Source of the DNA: Poecilobothrus nobilitatus
Taxonomy: Eukaryota; Arthropoda; Insecta; Diptera; Dolichopodidae
Length of the DNA: 64,000 nt
Assembly (NCBI GenBank): GCA_947095535.1
Contig: OX352772.1
Location: forward strand, 217,421,346-217,485,345
Reading direction: 5' to 3'
The translations under genes were made by a program, and so were the position numbers. This document shows positions 1-11,800 of the stretch, in pieces. The notes beneath the pieces were generated by a model. That model worked only from the letters and a program-made list of their open reading frames with translations. It made no database searches and was not told the DNA's origin. Positions within the stretch are counted from its first letter, which is position 1. Each line of letters opens with the position of its first letter.

Positions 1-435
1 TGAAAATACAAATTGAGTTTAATTATTATATATATAGTATAAAAAACAAAATGAATAAAATTAGCAGGAAAAGGGGGCGCGCGGCGGCGGAACCCTATGG
101 TAGTAATGAAAATGTAATGAAAAAATCTGCTATCCCCACCACAGGATCGCCCGCTATTATTCGAAATGTATAAAGCCAAAATTCATAGACTTTTTACATA
201 ATAATTTATATCAAAGCAAAATAACTTCTAATATCCTTGTAAATTTATTCGTGGAACATCTTTATTAGATTTATTGAGTAAAAAATTGTTTTTTATTTAG
301 ACTTTTTGTCCACAAAATAATTTTATTAATATTTTATTTTATAGTTGTTAAAATATTATATATATTTTTGGTCTATATATTATATTTTATTTATTTATTT
401 ATGTATTTATTTATTTATTATAAAGCCTATACATA

Positions 436-459
436 TTTCGACATCACTGTCATCATCAG
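436..459 (-). ncRNA. Hammerhead-ribozyme-like half core (left copy)
   Basis: On the minus strand CTGATGA (459-453) is followed by one T, then GACA-GTGA-TGTC, a perfect 4-bp hairpin, and then GAAA (439-436). This is the layout of the conserved hammerhead core and stem II. One extra base lies between CTGATGA and the stem, and the closing stems I and III with a cleavage triplet are not convincing. Such motifs are known in Penelope-like elements and other retroelements. A degenerate relic is the best reading. Confidence 0.35.
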
Positions 460-2252
460 GGCGAACACAATTTAAATAAAAAACTATTTTTTGCTCAATA
501 AATCTAATAACTTCTAATAATTTAACATAATTTTTTTTTTTATTCAATAACAATAATAACTAAGCAATGAATCATTCGTAAAAATTATTGTACATTCATT
601 CATACATCCATTTCCATATGTAAGTACATGATTTTCTATGGCAAAGTTGTTGCTCTTTACCTGTGTAACAATTTTTTCTTAATAATTTTTCTCATAATAT
701 TTTTCTGTTACGAAATATTCGCAAAAATGGCATTAGTAAACTACTACTTTGTCCGATTTGCACCAAAAGCTTATCAATCCCAGATATTTACATCGAAACC
801 TTAAATATGAAATTTCAAAAAATTCCGATCAGTCGCTTAGGCTGTACACGTACCTACAGATACACACACACAGTCAGACATCACATCAAAATTTTTTTTA
901 CAGCCTTCTCCGTAGCGGAGTTGTGCATTTTTGCCAAAATCCCGAGTACACATTTTTAGTATGAAAACAATACTTACCTTATACATAATTGTATGCGGTC
1001 GTTAAAAAGGAATAATTATTGAAATATGATTTCATTATACGAAAAATGTCCTTAAAGAGAATATTAGAATAAATAATTTTTTTTACTTATTAAACGTACA
1101 TAACTAAAAAAAATAATTAAATTAAAATCCAAATTTCATTATCTACGATTTATTTGCTTTTAATAACTACGCGGTATATTAGACGCTATTGCATTTGCAT
1201 TTTCTTTCACTTTGCCTCTTTATTCTGGTGGCGATAATCCGGCTGCACTACTATACCGTTAAAAGAGAATTTTTCGACAAAAAATGATCTGCCTGAGCTG
1301 TTGCAGCTTTCTCAAATACATAGATACGTGCAATAAAAAATTTATGTCGGGTTGAGAATTTTTTTGTCACGATATAAAATGTGCAGTACTTCTGAAGCAA
1401 AATCTGAATTCATAATGAGATTTAAACTAATAAATAAACAAATTGAGAAAAGTTGCAACGGTTAAATTCAATGCCGTCTAATAATGAGAATTTGTTGTGC
1501 TGACGATGACTATTAATATCGTGTAATAACCGCCTATGCTGTCAGTTCGATTAATTATTTGAAATGAGAATAAAATACAGTAACCCAGTTACGAACGAAA
1601 AACCGATACGATACATAGATATATTAACTAATAGATGGGAAGTTAGGTATAGTCATTTCTTTTCTTCTTATGTATTTTCCTATCTTAAAGTATCCAGTCA
1701 AAAAAATACATATGCATTTTATAATATGTATACATTTCGTTCACTCAGCTGTTTATATTTATTAAAATAATGTAAAGCAGTTTTTTATAACCAGTTTCAT
1801 TCAGAGGTTTTAAGTTTTTATATTACTTAATAATTGATATATTTTGTTTTTAAAATTAAAATTAAATTTAATTAAGGTTATTCAAAATTTTAACTACTTG
1901 TAAAGTAACAAAATAAGCGCTAAAATTCTTTTAAAAATTAGAAATGATATTATTTCACCTTTTAGGAACCTATTTCTGAGGAAACTAAAGCAATACATAC
2001 AAACGGTTCACTCAGCTATTTTTCAAAATTGGCTGAAAATATTTTCTTCACTGCCTACCTATTAGTTAATATATCTATGATACGACAGAAAAATATCATA
2101 GCAATCAGCAATCATGTGAAACCCTAGCGGTTATTGCAAAAAAAAAATCAATTTCAAAAATCGATGCTCAAGTGTGAAACCTCCTTTTGTTGCATGAAAA
2201 AAAACAAGTCGGGTGATGCTCAAGTGCTTATTTTGCGTTTTGAATAGAATGA

Positions 2253-2460
2253 TTGATATTCATACGCACAATACGTGCGCGTATTGCATAAATCGAATTT
2301 TTACCTATCTTTATTCAAGACCAAACAGCAGAATAATAACTGCTTATACAAAAGTTTAAGATTGCCTACTGAATTACCCTCAGAACTTAAAGAAATCGAA
2401 TCCATAGTGATTTTCCAAAAAGAAATTAAACGTGTTATTCTAAATAATAATAATCTCTAA
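2253..2460 (+). pseudogene. LINE ORF2 C-terminal tail, 5'-truncated (left copy)
   Basis: The frame encodes a tail with the pattern NT..HKSNFYL..F.T..QNNNCLY and then ELP.ELKEI. This matches the end of LINE 5 at 63440-63632, which reads HNTRNKSNFYL and ELPDELKNI. Jockey/CR1-type LINEs commonly end with such an HNTR...LP.ELK tail. A frameshift lies just before HKSNF. An A-rich 3' end follows near 2570-2600. The piece is a 5'-truncated copy of the same family as LINE 5. Confidence 0.75.
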
Positions 2461-3532
2461 CAAAACAAATGGTAAACAAGAATAAAAACACAAACCAAAG
2501 AATGATTGAGGTAGAAGTAAGAAAAAAAATTTAAAGTATAACTTAATGAAGCATAATTAAAAATGTATTACTTTAAAAAAAAAATAAAAATAAAAATTGT
2601 CTATAAAGTAAATAACATTGAAATTCTTGAAGTGGGGAGGATATTTATTATAACAAAATAATATTGTGAATATTCTCTTCAATATAAAAGATCTGACAGC
2701 TTAGGCTAAGATCAATAAAAAACAGATATTTAGTTTTAGAAAATTAAATGTTTAATTTAAATTTTGAAACAAATAAAGAAAAAAAAAAACGTGTGAAATC
2801 GCCAAATGCGGGAGACACTTATAGATAATATACATATATTTCATAAGGTCGTAATAATAGATGACCGACTTTAAATTTTTTGATGCCAGCGTACCATAAA
2901 TTTGGAATTTTCTCTAAAATTACACTTTAAGGCAATATATGTCACTAAACAGTTTTACTTTAAGGTCACTATATGTCTCCAAACTTACATTCTTTTCCTA
3001 TTTTTGAATTTTTAAATTTTTTTTAATAACATAAAAATTTTTATAACAAATTTTTTTTATTAAAACTATATTATTTAAATTATACATTAAAATAAATTAC
3101 ACGAGTTATATGAAATTAAGCAAATTTTTATATAATTATGCTAAATAAAAAATCATAAAAATTAAAAATATTTTAGAAAAATGAGAAATTATATACATAT
3201 GTATGTAGTTACATACATACATATGTATGTACACCATTAGGCAGTTTTTTTAAAGTATGTCAAATACACTGCGCTGTTTTTCAAGATATTTTTAGACATA
3301 AAAAATTAATAAAAAATATTCGCGAGCTTATGATAAAAGAATGTATTCGTATTACAGAAGATGAAAATTTGAAGGATAGGCTTGAAGAAAATTATCTGTG
3401 TTATGAGTATAAAATACCAATTTTAAAATTTTTATTAACTGTTTTGTTACGAAAACTACTTGTTTTTCTTTTTTTGAATTTAAATATGTATTATCTACAT
3501 GTGTTAACTAAAATAATAATTTTATCTGAATT

Positions 3533-3860
3533 TTATCAAAATCGTCATAATATGTGTCGTTAAATATTTTACTACCTGCGTATGCTATTCTATTAAGGAA
3601 CAACATTACCGTAATTTTACTTTTTTCTAATAAATCACTTGCTTCATTTATTTTATCACTTCTCTCAATATTGATTCTTTTTCTTTTTAAAATTCTAAAA
3701 GCTCCTCCACTTTCAATTATGGTCTCAAATTTGTTTGCTTTATGGAACTCTTCTTCTCGAATTTTTTTAACAAATTTAAAAAAATTCCCATGTTTTTTTA
3801 ACATTCGTCAATCACTCCTTTAAAAGCCTCCACAGCAGAAGTTGTGCAGGTCAATTGCTT
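3533..3860 (-). pseudogene. MULE transposase C-terminal segment, frameshifted and cut by the duplication junction
   Basis: Reading leftwards from about 3858, one frame gives TTSAVEAFKGVIDEC and then stops. The next frame continues with LKKHGNFFKFVKKIREEEF and a basic helical region to the junction at 3533. This is the region that follows the catalytic core in MULE transposases, normally shaped like 'T.NS.EAFH..LN...KH.N...FI..L..E'. A one-base frameshift near 3797 separates the two parts. The end of the frame is replaced at 3532/3533 by the neighbouring duplication unit. It lies about 260 bp downstream of the exon at 4117-4590 on the same strand and is probably the same gene. Confidence 0.55.
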
Positions 3861-4116
3861 GAAAAGGGATATTTTATCCGCACCCTCCTAATTAAAAATA
3901 ATTTTTTATTATTATCTTGCTACACAATATTTATTAATTTTATATGCGAACTAAATGTCCGAAACGCACAATGAGCTAAGACCCAACAAAAAATTTTGTA
4001 ATAAAGTTCCAAAAATAAAGGCATATAACCCCTATACTTTGAAATATATACTTTGTTTTAATTTTCAAATTTAGTTTGTTTCTTTTTGATACTCTTAGTT
4101 CATTTTCATTTTGGAC

Positions 4117-4590
4117 TTAGTTTATTTTGCTTTTTTGTCTTAGTTTGTAGGCCCATAAAATTATTACCTTCTTTAACCATTGCTTCTCAAAATAAGAAAT
4201 AAATGGACAAAATTTATTTTCATTATCAAACAATTTAATATTGAGTTTTAATTGATTGAAAGCAAAAACGATATCTTTAGCTGGTAGCAATGGTAAACCT
4301 AAGATTTTGTAGTACATTGTTAATGCAATTGATGAACTATGTATAAATTTAGCTAAATATTGAAATTTTGTTTTTATATTCCGCCTAACGGCTTGAGTGT
4401 AGTGGAACCAACACCCTAGCAATTTGCACATTGGGAAAACTATTCCTAATGCATTTCGTATTGCAGTTTCATAATCTGTTGTGATTATATTTGGTTCCAG
4501 ATTGAAAATATTTTCATTTATATATGAAAATAGAGTTTTATATGCGTTTTGGGATTTTTTATCCATTAATAAAAAAAAAATGGGAAAAAT
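4117..4590 (-). pseudogene. MULE-type transposase domain exon (FLYWCH/MULE relic)
   Basis: The minus-strand frame contains a stretch typical of the MULE transposase catalytic domain: MDKKSQNAYKTLFSYI, then IITTDYETAIRNALGIVFP, then GCWFHYTQAVRRNI. The Asp in TTDYE and the C..H pair of GCWFHYTQA are the expected catalytic-region signatures. The exon appears to start at 4590, because on the minus strand a pyrimidine-rich TTGTATTTTCAG immediately precedes the first conserved codon, as expected for a splice acceptor. Upstream lies the duplicated DNA, so the preceding exon is not visible. In insects such proteins often carry N-terminal FLYWCH zinc fingers. It could be a domesticated gene, but the downstream exon is broken, which favours a relic. 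Confidence 0.7.
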
Positions 4591-5026
4591 CTGAAAATAC
4601 AAATTGAGTTTAATTATTATATATATAGTATAAAAAACAAAATGAATAAAATTAGCAGGAAAAGGGGGCGCGCGGCGGCGGAACCCTATGGTAGTAATGA
4701 AAATGTAATGAAAAAATCTGCTATCCCCACCACAGGACCGCCCGCTATTATTCGAAATGTATAAAGCCAAAATTCATAGACTTTTTACATAATAATTTAT
4801 ATCAAAGCAAAATAACTTCTAATATCCTTGTAAATTTATTCGTGGAACATCTTTATTAGATTTATTGAGTAAAAAATTGTTTTTTATTTAGACTTTTTGT
4901 CCACAAAATAATTTTATTAATATTTTATTTTATAGTTGTTAAAATATTATATATATTTTTGGTCTATATATTATATTTTATTTATTTATTTATGTATTTA
5001 TTTATTTATTATAAAGCCTATACATA

Positions 5027-5050
5027 TTTCGACATCACTGTCATCATCAG
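5027..5050 (-). ncRNA. Hammerhead-ribozyme-like half core (right copy)
   Basis: Identical to the motif at 436-459, shifted by the 4591-bp duplication period. It has the same CTGATGA, 4-bp stem with GTGA loop, and GAAA order, and the same extra base that argues against activity. Confidence 0.35.
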
Positions 5051-6843
5051 GGCGAACACAATTTAAATAAAAAACTATTTTTTGCTCAATAAATCTAATA
5101 ACTTCTAATAATTTAACATAATTTTTTTTTTTATTCAATAACAATAATAACTAAGCAATGAATCATTCGTAAAAATTATTGTACATTCATTCATACATCC
5201 ATTTCCATATGTAAGTACATGATTTTCTATGGCAAAGTTGTTGCTCTTTACCTGTGTAACAATTTTTTCTTAATAATTTTTCTCATAATATTTTTCTGTT
5301 ACGAAATATTCGCAAAAATGGCATTAGTAAACTACTACTTTGTCCGATTTGCACCAAAAGCTTATCAATCCCAGATATTTACATCGAAACCTTAAATATG
5401 AAATTTCAAAAAATTCCGATCAGTCGCTTAGGCTGTACACGTACCTACAGATACACACACACAGTCAGACATCACATCAAAATTTTTTTTACAGCCTTCT
5501 CCGTAGCGGAGTTGTGCATTTTTGCCAAAATCCCGAGTACACATTTTTAGTATGAAAACAATACTTACCTTATACATAATTGTATGCGGTCGTTAAAAAG
5601 GAATAATTATTGAAATATGATTTCATTATACGAAAAATGTCCTTAAAGAGAATATTAGAATAAATAATTTTTTTTACTTATTAAACGTACATAACTAAAA
5701 AAAATAATTAAATTAAAATCCAAATTTCATTATCTACGATTTATTTGCTTTTAATAACTACGCGGTATATTAGACGCTATTGCATTTGCATTTTCTTTCA
5801 CTTTGCCTCTTTATTCTGGTGGCGATAATCCGGCTGCACTACTATACCGTTAAAAGAGAATTTTTCGACAAAAAATGATCTGCCTGAGCTGTTGCAGCTT
5901 TCTCAAATACATAGATACGTGCAATAAAAAATTTATGTCGGGTTGAGAATTTTTTTGTCACGATATAAAATGTGCAGTACTTCTGAAGCAAAATCTGAAT
6001 TCATAATGAGATTTAAACTAATAAATAAACAAATTGAGAAAAGTTGCAACGGTTAAATTCAATGCCGTCTAATAATGAGAATTTGTTGTGCTGACGATGA
6101 CTATTAATATCGTGTAATAACCGCCTATGCTGTCAGTTCGATTAATTATTTGAAATGAGAATAAAATACAGTAACCCAGTTACGAACGAAAAACCGATAC
6201 GATACATAGATATATTAACTAATAGATGGGAAGTTAGGTATAGTCATTTCTTTTCTTCTTATGTATTTTCCTATCTTAAAGTATCCAGTCAAAAAAATAC
6301 ATATGCATTTTATAATATGTATACATTTCGTTCACTCAGCTGTTTATATTTATTAAAATAATGTAAAGCAGTTTTTTATAACCAGTTTCATTCAGAGGTT
6401 TTAAGTTTTTATATTACTTAATAATTGATATATTTTGTTTTTAAAATTAAAATTAAATTTAATTAAGGTTATTCAAAATTTTAACTACTTGTAAAGTAAC
6501 AAAATAAGCGCTAAAATTCTTTTAAAAATTAGAAATGATATTATTTCACCTTTTAGGAACCTATTTCTGAGGAAACTAAAGCAATACATACAAACGGTTC
6601 ACTCAGCTATTTTTCAAAATTGGCTGAAAATATTTTCTTCACTGCCTACCTATTAGTTAATATATCTATGATACGACAGAAAAATATCATAGCAATCAGC
6701 AATCATGTGAAACCCTAGCGGTTATTGCAAAAAAAAAATCAATTTCAAAAATCGATGCTCAAGTGTGAAACCTCCTTTTGTTGCATGAAAAAAAACAAGT
6801 CGGGTGATGCTCAAGTGCTTATTTTGCGTTTTGAATAGAATGA

Positions 6844-7051
6844 TTGATATTCATACGCACAATACGTGCGCGTATTGCATAAATCGAATTTTTACCTATC
6901 TTTATTCAAGACCAAACAGCAGAATAATAACTGCTTATACAAAAGTTTAAGATTGCCTACTGAATTACCCTCAGAACTTAAAGAAATCGAATCCATAGTG
7001 ATTTTCCAAAAAGAAATTAAACGTGTTATTCTAAATAATAATAATCTCTAA
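6844..7051 (+). pseudogene. LINE ORF2 C-terminal tail, 5'-truncated (right copy)
   Basis: Duplicate of the LINE tail at 2253-2460, with the same frameshift and the same A-rich 3' end. It was copied by the segmental duplication and is not an independent insertion. Confidence 0.75.
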
Positions 7052-8123
7052 CAAAACAAATGGTAAACAAGAATAAAAACACAAACCAAAGAATGATTGA
7101 GGTAGAAGTAAGAAAAAAAATTTAAAGTATAACTTAATGAAGCATAATTAAAAATGTATTACTTTAAAAAAAAAATAAAAATAAAAATTGTCTATAAAGT
7201 AAATAACATTGAAATTCTTGAAGTGGGGAGGATATTTATTATAACAAAATAATATTGTGAATATTCTCTTCAATATAAAAGATCTGACAGCTTAGGCTAA
7301 GATCAATAAAAAACAGATATTTAGTTTTAGAAAATTAAATGTTTAATTTAAATTTTGAAACAAATAAAGAAAAAAAAAAACGTGTGAAATCGCCAAATGC
7401 GGGAGACACTTATAGATAATATACATATATTTCATAAGGTCGTAATAATAGATGACCGACTTTAAATTTTTTGATGCCAGCGTACCATAAATTTGGAATT
7501 TTCTCTAAAATTACACTTTAAGGCAATATATGTCACTAAACAGTTTTACTTTAAGGTCACTATATGTCTCCAAACTTACATTCTTTTCCTATTTTTGAAT
7601 TTTTAAATTTTTTTTAATAACATAAAAATTTTTATAACAAATTTTTTTTATTAAAACTATATTATTTAAATTATACATTAAAATAAATTACACGAGTTAT
7701 ATGAAATTAAGCAAATTTTTATATAATTATGCTAAATAAAAAATCATAAAAATTAAAAATATTTTAGAAAAATGAGAAATTATATACATATGTATGTAGT
7801 TACATACATACATATGTATGTACACCATTAGGCAGTTTTTTTAAAGTATGTCAAATACACTGCGCTGTTTTTCAAGATATTTTTAGACATAAAAAATTAA
7901 TAAAAAATATTCGCGAGCTTATGATAAAAGAATGTATTCGTATTACAGAAGATGAAAATTTGAAGGATAGGCTTGAAGAAAATTATCTGTGTTATGAGTA
8001 TAAAATACCAATTTTAAAATTTTTATTAACTGTTTTGTTACGAAAACTACTTGTTTTTCTTTTTTTGAATTTAAATATGTATTATCTACATGTGTTAACT
8101 AAAATAATAATTTTATCTGAATA

Positions 8124-8259
8124 ATAAATAGTATTCAAAAAAATAAATATTTTTATCTGCGTAATTTAAAAATATTTCCAAATTTTTATTTTAATGCACT
8201 GAGAAATTTAAGTTTTTGAATATTAAATTTTGGGAAACACCCGAATTGATTTACGTACA
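8124..8259. other. Short AT-rich spacer
   Basis: Unique AT-rich DNA between the end of the tandem duplication and the left inverted repeat of the small transposon. Nothing recognisable. Confidence 0.4.
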
Positions 8260-8793
8260 AGGGCGTTTTTCTTTTTTTCAACAGATCAATACTCAGAGCA
8301 AATGTCGAGCCCTCAGAGTGAATAATGCTCAGAGCAAACTTTAATCTGAACTCTGACCGCTCTGAGTTAAAAAAGAAACGCTCAGAGCACAATTTTTATC
8401 CAAATTATTTCCTAACGTTATTTTTTATTTTATTTCATTATTTTAAATGTAATAATATATATATAAAAAAATTTATTTAAGAAATAAAATAAAACAAAGC
8501 TAATTTATTAAAAATTTCATTTAATAAAATTAAAAAAAATAACTTAGAAAAAAATGTTTATCTATGCACGAGATTTTTTTTTTAATGATGGTTTTATTTT
8601 ATTCTTAATTTAACGTTTTATTTTGTGGCAACTCAATGAAATCTGAAAAATTTTTACGAGTTTACAGATCGCACTCAGTGCACACTACGAGTTAAAAAAG
8701 AAACAGAAAATGGATAATCTGAGCATAAAAAGAAACACATTATTTTTGCTTGACACTCTGACTCTGCTCTGATGAGATAAAGAAAAACACCCT
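8260..8793. mobile_element. Non-autonomous DNA transposon (MITE-like) with subterminal repeats
   Basis: The left end begins AGGGCGTTTTTCTTT and the right end, read in reverse complement, begins AGGGTGTTTTTCTTT. The similarity continues through TCA.CAGA for about 25 bp. Inside there is no coding frame. The termini carry several copies of CTCAGAGC in both orientations (about 8290-8390), and GAGTTAAAAAAGAAAC occurs twice (near 8363 and 8690). Repeated subterminal motifs are typical of transposase-binding ends of hAT-like and related elements. No clear target duplication was read, so the superfamily is open. Confidence 0.6.
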
Positions 8794-9365
8794 ATAAAAA
8801 AGTGTAATATTAAATAACAACTAACGCGCATAATCATCTATTGATACATAAAAAAACTAATACTATAGATCTATACACAAAGTTAGCTCTGGTCTCTGAC
8901 ACAAATTGTAAGTTTATTAGTATTTGGGTACATTGCTGCAGCAATATAAATATTCTGACACATATTGTTGCATATACCAATGGGTGCACAAAAAAAAATG
9001 TGTGATAAAATTTTGTTCGTAATGCGACAACTTATACTGCTTATACATACATACATATAATCTTTGAAAATAAGGTATAAAAACTCAAGAAGATTTTCTG
9101 ACATAAAAGGAACAGTTTATCGTACTATTCGCATTACCGATCCGACTCATCACAATTCACAACACAACTAAACAAAAAAATATCCGCTCGCTATATTCGT
9201 TCAAAGTGACATTCGAAACATTTATTTTTGTTACACGTGCGTTGCAAAAATTGCTGTTCAATACCATTACAATAGTTATGAATCAAAAAAGAATAACATT
9301 TAAAAAAAAAAATGATAACCATTACAAATTTTTATATAAAAACGAGGAAGCCTTTCTCAACTTTT
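8794..9365. other. Unassigned AT-rich interval
   Basis: About 570 bp with only short chance frames. No domain, inverted repeat or LINE tail was recognised. Confidence 0.4.
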
Positions 9366-9623
9366 AGATACCCGTACGAACCGTTAGTACGTTCATAGCC
9401 TGTCACTCTGCTTATAATATTATTTTTTAGTATTTTAAAATAATTTGGGTGAATTTTATAATTTCTAGAACTATGGGTTGTACATATATTCAAACTATAT
9501 GTTATACATTCTTCAAAAGCAGATTCTAACCTTCCACTTATAACTTTTCCAAGTATGCTATAGTACCATTTTATACTAAGCGGCAAATGTATAATAGTTA
9601 ATACTATACATATGTATTATATA

Positions 9624-10512
9624 TAGGGTTTTCCAATGTGAGTGATATGATTTGTAAGTGCCGTTTGGCCATTTGTGGTATGTCATGATCTGTAATTTTT
9701 TTTTCATTGTATTCAGTAATGTTTACAATTTCATTATGGAGAGATATACGCAAGAACAATGTTTACAAATTATTCAATTTTATTATCAAAATAATCGTTC
9801 TCCAATTACAACTTTTCGTGAGCTCACTTTCATCTGAGTGGTTAGGTAAATAAACAAAACTGTCGATTCTGGTGCGATAAGAAAATCTACAAATTATTCA
9901 TGAACAACCATTACATTCACCTAAATTGACAGTTTGGTGTGGTTTTTGGTCTGGTGGAATCATCGGTCCGTACTTCTTTAGAAATGAAGCTGGTAGCACC
10001 GTTACTGTGAATGGAGAGCGGTATAGATCGATGATAACCAACTTTTTATGACCGAAATTGGAAGAAGTTGATCTTGACAACATCTGGTTCCAACAAGACG
10101 GGGCTACGTGCCACACAGCACGTCGAATTGCTAGAAAATTTGGATTCTATTATTTCAAGAAATTTTGACATTGAATGGCCTCCAAAAAGTTGTGATTTAA
10201 CATTATTAGACTATTTCTTGTGGGGTTATTTGAAGTCATTGGTCACCAGACTCTCTTCAAGCTTTAGAAATCAATAATGAACGTGCTATTCATGACATAC
10301 GACTTGATTTAGTGGAAAAAGTGATCGAAAATTGGGTTCGTCGAATTCGTTCCTGCAAAGGAAGTCGTGGAGGCCGTTTGATTGGCCTTTTATTCAGAAC
10401 TTAATTGTATCGATTGTACTTCACATTAAATAAAAAACATTTGAATTTCCTTAACAATTAGTGTGTTTTTTTTTTTAAAAAAAAATCATATCACTCAAAT
10501 TGGAAAACCCTA
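9624..10512 (+). mobile_element. Internally deleted mariner element
   Basis: TIRs of about 28 bp are visible: GGGTTTTCCAATGTGAGTG at 9626 and, inverted at the right end (to 10510), GGGTTTTCCAATTTGAGTG, both continuing ATATGATTT. TA flanks both ends (9624-9625 and 10511-10512), the mariner/Tc1 target duplication. At about 890 bp it is shorter than the usual ~1.3 kb, matching the deletion in its transposase gene. Confidence 0.93.
9736..10404 (+). pseudogene. Mariner-type transposase, deleted and frameshifted
   Basis: This encodes a DDE/D transposase of the Tc1/mariner superfamily. The N-terminus reads MERYTQEQCLQIIQFYYQNN, a helix-turn-helix start. A large internal deletion follows near 9830, after which NCRFW and LTVWCGFWSGGIIGPYFF appear. 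The second catalytic Asp is in WFQQDGATCHTA (10097-10099). After a frameshift the third is in WPPKSCDLTLLDYFLWGYL (10209-10211). The end WVRRIRSCKGSRGG and a stop at 10404 are typical of mariners. The spacing between the last two Asp codons is about 37 codons with an out-of-frame loss, so a DD37-41D type is likely. The first Asp lies in or near the deleted part. The protein cannot be functional. Confidence 0.9.
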
Positions 10513-10789
10513 TATCATTCATTCTTCAGTGACATATACCATATGTAAATAAACATGAGTTTTATAAGTATATATACTAATATCATATAAATATAAATTC
10601 TTCAAGCTATTTTTTCAAATTTTTCAATTCAACAATTTCAATTTATCGATTAAAAAAATGCAAACAAGGTAGAATGTGAACCAACGGTTTTTAAAAGCGC
10701 ACATTTCTAAAAGACAAAAATTTGAAAATATAAGAAGTTTATTAGTAATAAGAAAAACTGTGAAAATAGGACTTTTCTGGAATTTTGAG

Positions 10790-11800
10790 GGGCTGTAAGT
10801 CCGGAACCTTATCTAACTAAGAAAAATCGTTAACACACGTAAAAATATATTACTGGAGCTTCAATTTGTGTGTCTTGCCGAAAAAAAATTTCCACAGGTT
10901 ACAGATGCAAAAAAATAGCAAATTTTCAATTTTTCATCCCTAATAGCCCTTAAACACGGAGTGGTACAAATGTTCTAAGGCATCTTATACTAATTCTAAA
11001 AGTACTTTTTTGTCTCAAAATTTCAGGTTCCTATCTAAAGAAGTGCCGGAGTTATGAAAAAAAAATCTCATGCAAAATGTGGTTTTCACATAACGGTAAA
11101 TTTAAATAGTAAAATACAAAATATTGCATAATTTTGACATTGCTTTATGGAGATAACAAAATTTGCGATCTTCTAGTGTTTTTAGAGATATATACATATG
11201 AAAATAGGCCTTTTTTGCAATTTTGGGGGGCTGTAACTTTAGAACCCTATACAATTAAAAGAAACCTTCAACACACGTAAAAATATATTACTGGTGCTTT
11301 AATTTTTATATCTTTCCGAAGTAAAATGTGCACAGGTGCCTAAGTTACAAGTGTTTGAAAATAAGGAATTTTTCAGTTTTTGACCCCATACAGCTCCGAA
11401 ACGGGGGGAGATACAAAAATATTTTCTGAAATGACTCACACTTATTTTCAAAGACCTAACTTCTCTCAAAATTTCAAGTTTCTAACTTAAACCGTTAGGA
11501 AGATAAAAGGAGTCAAGAATTTTGCAAAATTTTAATTTCGCATAACGGGAAATTAAGACACCGTGTGCCACAAGTATATATTTATTGTATATATATTTTT
11601 AAAGCTAATAAAAATAGTAATTTTGGTGTTTTCAAATTGAAGATATACCTTATATAACTTGTGTTATAACAATTTAAATGTAGAGCTTTTTAGAACTTTG
11701 GGTGGCTGTAGCTCCGTAACGAGTGGGGCTACAGAAAAAAGTTGTTAAGAATAAAATTAATATTTTTATGATATCTATCAGCAGTTAAAATTTCATGGCT
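10790..11800. repeat. ~437-bp tandem repeats inside the DINE-like element
   Basis: The segment GGGGCTGTAAGTCCGGAACC at 10788 recurs as GGGGCTGTAACTTTAGAACC at about 11226, followed in both by AACACACGTAAAAATATATT. The second half (TCTCAAAATTTCAGGTT, then CACATAACGGTAAA) recurs about 437 bp later with the same order and substitutions. A partial third unit begins near 11700. This gives about 2.5 diverged units. Confidence 0.8.

Larger units (their letters stand above)
1..3532. repeat. Left copy of a 4591-bp-period tandem duplication
   Basis: Bases 1-3532 recur at 4592-8123 with a constant offset of 4591. By eye the copies are essentially identical; one substitution is visible (T at 147, C at 4738). 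The copies diverge abruptly after 3532 and after 8123, so 3532/3533 is the junction of two units: 3533-8123 is one complete unit, and the unit to its left starts before the window. The copy holds AT-rich sequence, a (TTTA)n stretch near 365-420, a hammerhead-like motif and a LINE tail. A short plus-strand frame at 3330-3563 looks protein-like but is not recognised. Near identity means a recent duplication or an assembly artefact. Confidence 0.9.
4592..8123. repeat. Right copy of the 4591-bp-period tandem duplication
   Basis: This repeats 1-3532 base for base apart from very few differences. Its left boundary in this description is only where the window begins in the other copy; the true unit is 3533-8123. 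After 8123 the sequence continues into unique AT-rich DNA, whereas the left copy runs into the transposase relic at 3533. The protein-like frame of the left copy recurs at 7921-8124 but ends differently because it crosses the junction. Confidence 0.9.

Noticed and set aside
749..964. 71-codon frame repeated at 5340-5555
   Set aside because: It needs a TTG start, has no recognisable motif, and recurs only because of the segmental duplication.
3190..3235. Palindromic ATACATATGTATGTA cluster (also at 7781) as a regulatory site
   Set aside because: Simple AT-rich TATG/CATA microsatellite with no supporting context.
8186..8392. 68-codon minus-strand frame at 8186-8392
   Set aside because: Lies across the inverted repeat and subterminal motifs of the small transposon; no protein similarity recognised.
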